In this document: positions 41,101 to 50,100 of the stretch, in pieces
Position numbering within the stretch: the stretch's first letter is position 1
How the letters are laid out: every line of letters starts with the position of its first letter
Assembly: GCA_947579665.1 (NCBI GenBank)
Contig: OX388343.1
Location: 93,910,254 to 93,974,253, forward strand
Source: Sympetrum striolatum
Taxonomy: Eukaryota; Arthropoda; Insecta; Odonata; Libellulidae
Direction: 5' to 3'
Length of the DNA stretch: 64,000 bases
Position numbers and translations under genes: made by a program
Notes under the pieces: generated by a model
Databases searched by the model: none
Told to the model about the DNA's origin: nothing
What the model saw: the letters and a program-made list of their open reading frames with translations, nothing else

Positions 41101-44100
41101 AGTAAATAGGTTGGAATCACTTTGCAAAATTCCACTTGTTTAAAAGTTTTTAATATCGCGGCTGGTTTCGGACGTTAGTCCATTATCAAGATGCTTAAGT
41201 GTGGTATGTATTAACACAGCTCTCTCCGTGCCAGCACTGTGAGAAGTTGAAGTAAGATCTGCCAGAACTAATTTGTTAAAAATTGATGGATATTGTGATA
41301 CCTTCATGTAATGGTAAAGCCTAGCTGTTGACGAAATCATCTCGGAAGGAGGAGGAACATAGGGCCCGCCACCTTCCCGAACTCTATCCCTGAAAAGAAT
41401 CATTTTATCTAAACAAGCCTTTAACGCTTCCTGTCTTCAGTTTAACACGCGTAGAATAGAGTTTTTTCCTTCTTTTGCCAGCGCCAAATACTGTCACTGG
41501 GCGAAAAAATCTTGGCACTAGGCAGCATTCGTGTCGCCTACTTTGTATGTTATTTTATGCACTGTTGTCTGCAGCTATGTAATGGCTACCCACAATTCGG
41601 TGCAACATTGTGAATTTACGGAATTCGTTCGTATCCAGTGTACACTTCTGACCAAAATTAACGCAGCACCGGCCGTAAGGATCGCTAGGGAGGTGCTGCG
41701 TTAATTTTGGCCAGGAGTGTACATATTCAGTTCCGGTGTTGTGGTTTTTGTGGCGTACTCAGTACGTAAACCTACTGCGTTACGTGTTTGTGAACAGTTT
41801 TTCTCTTTCTTCACGATGAATAGTGTTCAATTTCTGAAAGGAATTAATTTTTCATCTCTTTGTGTTGAAGAAAACTGTGCAATAAAAGAAGTAGGAAGGC
41901 CTATTCCTTTGCTGAACCTATCTCTTTGTCAGAGTAGCAGAGGTAGGCAACACTGCCGAGTGTTTAAGCCACAGATATATGAGGGAAACAGTTGGATTTG
42001 TGGCTGCGACTCTTCCATTAGTCTATACTGTTTCCCTTGTTTGCTCTCTGCGAAAGACGAGGACGCGACCAGGATGAAAATAGGTGTATTCGATTTAGGG
42101 CATTTATCTCAAAAAAATTATTCGGTGACAGTCCTACCAAATACTTCAACCCTAAATAAAACAATATAAGGTAATTGATTTATTTTTTTATGAATATATT
42201 TGATATTTCAAAAAATTAATGCAACTTGAATATTAAAAGGTATTTTGTTCTTTAAAAATACATACGGAGAAATAAGAAGCGAGAATTTAAATATAAACTA
42301 AATTATCGTGAATGTAGGGATTTTGTACAACATTGACAAATATTGATCCAACCCGAAATATTTATTTTCATATTTCTACTGCTTTTATCCACGGTTTTTG
42401 TTACTGCGTCCATGTAAGCAGAGGCAATATTCTAGTGTGAGCCAGAATATTTAACCATATTCGCGGCAACTTTAAAAAATACGAATTTTGAAGTGAATCC
42501 CCTGTTCTTTTAGACACCGGCTTTTTACAGAGTATGAAAATCCAAAATAAGCTGATACTCGAGCTAGGTCAAAGAGGGTTTAACATTAGTCACATAATTG
42601 GAGATAATAGGGTTTCGAAATTTGACAACGAATGAATTACATCTACCCCGCAAACAGTTTTTCGGTGTGCGGCAAGGAGTATAAACATAATTTGTCTGAG
42701 CTACTTCTCGGCTCTGTTACTATTATATCTTTCGAGGAAAGAATGGATTTCTAAAAAGACTTGTCCTATATTTCTTAATTTACGCTCATTATCGGATCAA
42801 CCGAAGTAGCAGGGGAGTTACAGCTTATATCTTCCGCAAATGCATAAACTTTTCCTGAAAATATCAAGCAGTCAAAGCCTTGCTTCTAATTTCCTGTCTT
42901 TCAAGGATTCCCTATTACGTAGTGAAAAAATCTGATGTGGCCAGCACACGAATTTCTCCATATATAAGATGTGAATATTTGAATCCAGGTAAAAATGTCA
43001 CAGGTAATAATGCCACGGTAAAAATGCCACCGGTAAAAATGCCACCGGCAAAAATGCCACCCAATTCAACCCATCGGCTTTTAGCCAAAATTATCTTTAT
43101 GTGCAGAGACTGTGACAACAATTATATACTATTTAATTAAAGGAACCCCGCCCACCCCGCTCAACCCATCCGCTTTTAGCCAATGTTATCTTTAAGTGCA
43201 AAGTGGATAACAATGCCGCTATCTGAAAATTCTGCTGTGAAATTTTTACCGCCCACAGAATTCCAGTGTGGCATATTTACCGCGGCATTTTTACCTATCA
43301 AAAAGTGTGTCATTTTTACCGTGGCATTTTTACCTGTGACATTTTTACCGGGCACCGAAAAAGCCAGTGTCCTAATAAATATGAAAAACCTGGATCACAA
43401 TTGAGTGCACATTAGCGTGAGACTTATCAAGAACTATATCTAATTAAGTCCGTAAAAATGCCTAAGTCGTATGAAAATCAAAAACTAGGAGCGTAATGTA
43501 TAACAACAAATAAAACCAGGCAAATGACTTTATTAATTGATACTTTTGCGGAATGCATTGTTGGGAAAGCTTAGTTACGCCGCGGCTCCCAATAATGGCT
43601 CATACTTTGTAATACTCGCGAGGGATATTGTTTTTGACTTCGCCTAGTAACGAGGGGCGAAGTGGTATTTTTTCTTACCGCCGGAGCGTGCCAAAGCAAT
43701 GGCAATTAGAAAAACGTTTTGTAGTTTGGATAATTTAACACATTAATATCACGAATTGAGTTACAATGAGGTGATGACTCGCCGTTAAAACTAAGAATCT
43801 ACGACTTACTTTGTTTTAAATCTAATTTCAAGTATGTTTCCGTAGAGATAGCTAAACGAAATTTTTGTGGTAAATAGTTAATGACTTGTGAAAGTTTATA
43901 GAGTAGTCATCAAAATTCATTTTGTTAAGTTTTTTTATGCGTCTTAAATATTTTGATCAACTTCATTACGTCGTAGTTTTTGAAATTTGAAGTTTACTCT
44001 GACTGAATAGAAGCAGCTGTAAGAAGTAATATTTTTTGTCAGTTGAAACAACTATTCAGTAATTCTATAGAAAAAAATTAACTCTGTATCTCAATTTTTT

Positions 44101-47100
44101 ACGTTGTTAGTGGAAAAATTTTCTTGAAAATCACGGTTTTTTTCAAATATGAAAAACATTCGTAAGTTGCAAACGAATAAAAAGCGGACACCAAAAGGGG
44201 GTTGATTCATGTTGCCCAAAAATAGCTCTATCCCCGTTCTTCCGATTATCACTACCTTTTGGGACACCCTGTATATTTTTTTATTTATTAATATAATGTA
44301 TAGTAGAGTAATAATAATATTATATCATCTATTTTACATAATATATTTTTATAGATATCTATCAAGGGTCGTGTAAAATGAAGCAAAATAAAGAGCATTT
44401 CTTTTACCTTTAAGGCATAATGAGCGTATTTAAAAATTATTCAGAAAACCCTTCCTTTTCGTATTCCAAGGAAAATGAAATATAGAGTAATCGTTACCCT
44501 ACAATAAGACTATCCTGCTTATAACGCGGTTTTCATTTGTTCCCCTAAAAAGCCTCCCAACCGGGTTTTACTGTAAATAATGTTAGTGCCATAATTCTCT
44601 ACTACTGACCTATTAAAGCTGTATTGCTGTGAAAAATAATATTATAGTAAAACGACTAAGGACTTCACTGATACCATCGGCTAATCGCTTGCCTTATAGT
44701 AGATTTTCTACAAAAACTGCTGGTTCTGAGGAGAACTTGCTTAAAATTACTCTTGTGTATTGAGCACAAGATGAATTTTAAGGGATTCATTAATATCAGA
44801 AGTTCTTGCAGCCGTTGATGATGAGATAATGTATTTTATCGAAAGAAACAAAACGTGAAAACAATTTTGCGGAAACCTTGCATTTAAGGTGCTGTAAGTA
44901 GTTGTGAGAATATATTTCTTTCCCCGAGACTCTAACGCTAACCAGGATAATTAAGTGTATGATTATGAATCGTATTTGATTTTATAACATTAAAAATATA
45001 TCTCACTGCGGCATTTTGGATACGCTAGAATACTTGATTCGCATGGACGAAGAGCGTATCTCTAATTATGTCTCAATTTCGTTTACGCTTAAATGTAAAT
45101 ACATTTTCTTTATAACCACAACCCTTCTTTTCTCAATGACCACACCTTAAATAATAGCTTTGCAATGAAAATCTTCGATCAGTGCTGCAGCCAAATATTC
45201 ATGCCTCCTGCCGTAATGAACCTTCGCTGGACTCAAGCGGAACTACGAGGATCCTAACTTCACCATGAAAAATATTTTCTTTCGGCTAGAATATCCATCG
45301 GAGATTTTCGAACTCTAGATTCAATCTAAACTTGGAAGATATATACAAATATATTTTTTGTAATTTTTGAAGATAACTGTTTATACGTAAATATCATATT
45401 TATGGAGATATTTTGCAAAATCGGAAGCGAGCTTCAAAAAATAAAGCACGACTTCCGGTTCACCGATTTACTCCAAAATCTAATTAACTCTAACTACACC
45501 AACCAAAGTGCTATATATGAAATTTGGTGTTGATACGACTTACAGTTTTTATGTTAGCTCGCCCACAAAGTACATAATCAGCAACTTCCGGTTTATCAGT
45601 ATTTCACAAATAACTCCTAAACAATCAGTGTTACAAAAATCTGTTTCTTACACAAGTTATAGTAAAAAACATTTTCTAAAACTTTTATAAATAATAGTAT
45701 TTACCATATGATCATATTTATGGAGATATTTTGCAAAAACGGAAATTGTTTTAGGATCAAGATTAAGAATTAAGCTCGACTTCCGTTTAACCGATTTACT
45801 CCAAAAACTCATCATCTCTGACAACAACTATCGCATTGCTTATATACGAAGTTTGGTATTGATACAACTAATAGTTTTTACGTTAAAGCGTCCACAAGCA
45901 CACACATACCTACATTCACACTCACACACACATTCACACAGTCATCAATCCGAAAATGGTCAAAACCTACTTAGGGACCCCAAAAAATGTATTTCGTTGA
46001 AATCTCGAAGACCATTTTTTTCATGAAAACAATACTTTCTCTATAAAGTACATGGAGAAAGTAACAACATATCTGTACATACAAACTTAAAATGGAGCCA
46101 AGCCAATGAAAATTAAAGTTGTGAAATTGTTAATAAATAAAACTAGGAGAAATTATGGCCACTTTGTTTTGTTTTTGGGATTTCGAAGCAATAATATTCT
46201 CAATATCCAATGCACCCGTGCATAAGATAACATACTTACATAATGATAATGACTCATTACTTTCAACTTACTTCAAGTAAAAATCTTTCACAAGCTCAGC
46301 TGATAGTTTCACAGAGACGTTGCTTGGGCTGAATGTTGAAGCAGTCACCAAAAGGGTTTCTTCCTCGTCTTCGTCTTTCCCTGAAGAAGTCGTTTCGTAA
46401 TATTTTAAGGGGCAGATTGTTCGCGATACATTTTGATATTCAGCCCTGGAAAGTAAAAATATGTTGCTCCAAAATTAATCATCAAAATGTGTTAAGCTAT
46501 ATTACGAAAAACATATGCAAATTGGAACTCACAATACATAACACGCCAAAAAAATTGAAGGGATAATATGATTACCCGTAGCTAGTTTAAGATTTCTTAT
46601 GATTATTCTCTCTATAATCTATATGATTATGAAATCTATGAAGCAATATATAAGATAGCACCGGAAATTGCAATAACCGACAACTAAAAATAATAATATG
46701 CTCTAGATTCGATATCAGAATCAAATATAAGGAAATGCAAGGATGCAGAAAATCCAATAATGAGAATCATTAATTAATTCGTAATGTGTGTTAATTTATG
46801 CATTCGCTCAGCTTCTACCGAGAATCGAACCCGGGACCGCTTTCACCGAAGCCGAACACGTTGCCTGTATGGTTGTGCGGTCGCGGGATATGATATGAAG
46901 GTAGGGGAGACCGGGGCTGGTTGGCCCGGTTTTTTTATTTATTTTATATTATTTTTTTGTACATATTTAAACTTATGAAATTATTGCTAAATTTTAGATG
47001 CATTCTTACTGAATCTATATGGCAATTATTAAACTTGAAAATATGGGTTAAAAATTAAAAAATATAATAATTAATGGATGTATGCCGGGTGGGCCAATCA

Positions 47101-50100
47101 GCCCCAACATCGGGGTAGGTTGGCCCAGAGGCAGGAGCACGTTGACCCATACAATCTTTTGATAAGTTAAACTAGTATAACTTAAGGAAATCGAAATAAA
47201 ACTAATGGTTATCAGTTAAGACCTTAAAAGACTACAGGATTAGGCAAGCAAAAGTGGAAGCAAACAATAAATACATTGCCACATCTAATAATAAATCAAA
47301 AGCTTTATGGAAAGTAATCAAGGCTGAGACTCAACTTAAGTCTGAAAGCTGCTTAACAAATATGTCTCCTGATAACTTTAACGATTACTTCACCAATGTA
47401 ATTGAAAAGTTAATTGAAGGCTCTAACATAAAACAGCATAATGTATTATAGTATAATATATCTAATAGTTTAATTACTCCAACTCAAAGTCATTTTACTT
47501 AGCACCTGTAACTGAAAAAGAGATATTCAATATAATTGCCTCGTTAAAAACCAGTAACTGCTGTGATATATATGGCATGAATCCAAAGCTGTTAAAAGGC
47601 ATAGCACATGCTATAGCATATCCTCTAACCAAAGTTATTAATCAGATATTTGAATCTGGTAATTATCGAGAACAATTAAAAATCACAAAAGTTATCCCAA
47701 TACACAAAAAAGGTGAGAAAAATGACCCTTCAAGCTACATGCCCATATCGATAATTCCTGTCTTTTCTAAAATAATAGAGAAAACATTATTTTCAAGAAT
47801 ATGTATTGCTTTGAAAAGAACAATCAAATAAGTCCCACACAATTTGGTTTCCTGAAAGGCAGAGGAACCATAGAATGTTTCATGTCAATAATCAGTGATT
47901 TACATTGTTCCTTTGAAAGCAATGACACTACTCTAGTTTCCTTCAGTGACTTGTGTGTCTATAAACAACAAGCTATGTGGTAAAAATCTAGTAAAATATG
48001 GAAATTAATATAATTCGTCAGAAAGGAAATAATTTAGCAATGACTCAAAGCAACTAACCGTGGAGGACTGCCCTTCGTTGTTGGTTGGCAGTTTAGGTCG
48101 ATTGTCGATCGATTATGACTTTGATGCAACCTCGACCTATCGAAAACGGCTAAGAACAATTTTTTTGCTGTATCATTACTCCAATGCATGTTATAATCTG
48201 ATTATAATGTAAAGTTTGACTGTGCTGTGTTGATTTGACCATTTGATAGTATATTATTGGCATGTCCTATACATGCATATGTATGTCTTTAGATAAATAA
48301 ATATTATTATTATTATTAATATTATTTAAGATTATAACAAATTCTACAGGTTCGTGTTTTCTTTTGAAATAACCTCTGTACGGAACAAAATATGTTTAAC
48401 TTCGAAAATTATACTAATAATTGAATAAACTGGACGAATTATACACATTATTATCATTAAAATTAACCTTTCATCGAGTTTAAAAAATATATAGGACGGG
48501 GCTGGTTGGCCCGGGTGGCCATCATGCCCCGTCGTTTTTTGGGCCAACCTGCCCCATCGCCATGTTTACAATAAATTCTATTAGTGACAAAAACCACTGA
48601 AGCTATATAGAATATACGCCATACAGAAATAATCCTTAAACTATGACCTTTAATTATACTACTCACCTGTAGCGCCTACAGTAAGCAGAAGTTAAATAAA
48701 ACACATTTAACCGTAGAGTAGAATTTTACTGAAGCACGCATAAAAACAATTAATCACTACAACTTGTCCAAAACTTCTCCATCGGCAATATTGGTCTTGT
48801 AGATGGAGGAGGATAACTACTAACAACCTACTGATTGATTCCTAGCACGATCTAGCGTTTATTGTATTAAATAACTCGACTGGGCCTACCAGCCCCTATG
48901 GCCAACCAGCCCCGGTCTCCCCTATTTCAGGCCCCCAACAGCCATTTCATCCCATACTTGGTTAACGGAAGAATCAAAACAAAAAATGTTGAAGTATATA
49001 TTCACTTCGTTGTTTTAATCCATCCAAGATAGGCCTCAAACTTTATTCTTCAATAAAGCCGTGTTTTGTTATTTCCATTTTTAAATACCAGCAAGAGAAA
49101 TTGCCGCAAGATTGTCCGTTAATTCATTCGAAGAAGAGGAGCAGTATAAATGAAATCTTTTAGGGTGAGGGAAATCAATCGAAGGTGAGTAAATAAGAAA
49201 GACTACGAACTCGATGATGCTCCATATTTATCTAGTGCTCGGTGAGGAATCAGCCTCTCCCAAAACTCCGCCGGCAAGCATAATATCCCGCTTTTCTTGC
49301 ATTATCAAATTAGACCCCAAGGGGCTAAATGTCATAATAATGGGTTTATTGGATCATAGAAGACTGTTTGAGCCGATGAAAAAGTTTAGATTCAAATTTA
49401 ATATTGCGATATTTAAGAAGGAAAGAAAAGCAGTTAAACCCTTTGGAACGTAGATTTGAGAGTGATTGGTTTCTCATGGAATTTTATGGAGAATATGACC
49501 AAGTCCGAGTTTACGGATAAATCGTTTAAATAAACCCACCTTTGATTGTTCTCCCTCCTAATCCCCTTAGGAATCCTTTTATTTTATCCCTCCAAAGAAG
49601 TGAATATAACTTTAATCAACTACGGCATACTGAAATCATTGCTCACCTCCCACTCATTCGAGTGCTCACAATCAAGGGATGTTGCCAAGCCATCACATCT
49701 TTCTTCTGCCTCACCACAATCAACACCGGGTTGCTATCATTCGCATTAATAGTTTCGACGACGATTCTAGCTGTTCTGTTCTGGAGTAGCTGTTTGGAAA
49801 AGTCAGTAATATCAAGTGGAAATTTCCATTTCATAAATTGCACGTTAGAATTCATATAAATTATGCCATAAAATTTAGATCACAGAATAAGTTTTCACAC
49901 TGATACCGGAAAAACACAACGAGACATGATTTTAGAGGCGACTTACCGTACCTTAGTAACATTTGTAAATTCGTACAAGAATTCCACGTCCTTGTTAACT
50001 TCGAATTCATACTGAATTCCAAAAGTACCGTTGTTTTCCTTGATAATAATTCTATCCGTAATATTCAAATGATCCTGGTGGTAGGGACTCTTTAAAACAT

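Larger units (their letters stand above)
42925..46064 (-). mobile_element. HINE-like copy split by about 2.3 kb of nested insertions
   Basis: The 3' end of the family (AAAAAATCTGATGTGGCCAG, TCTCCATATATAAGATG) lies at 42925-42980 and the rest of the unit resumes at about 45300 (ATTCAATCTAAACTTGGAAG), running through the CA microsatellite (45900-45945) to the 5' end at 46064. The gap holds a foldback element, an ACAGGGTGTCCC-type repeat and unique sequence. Confidence 0.65.
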
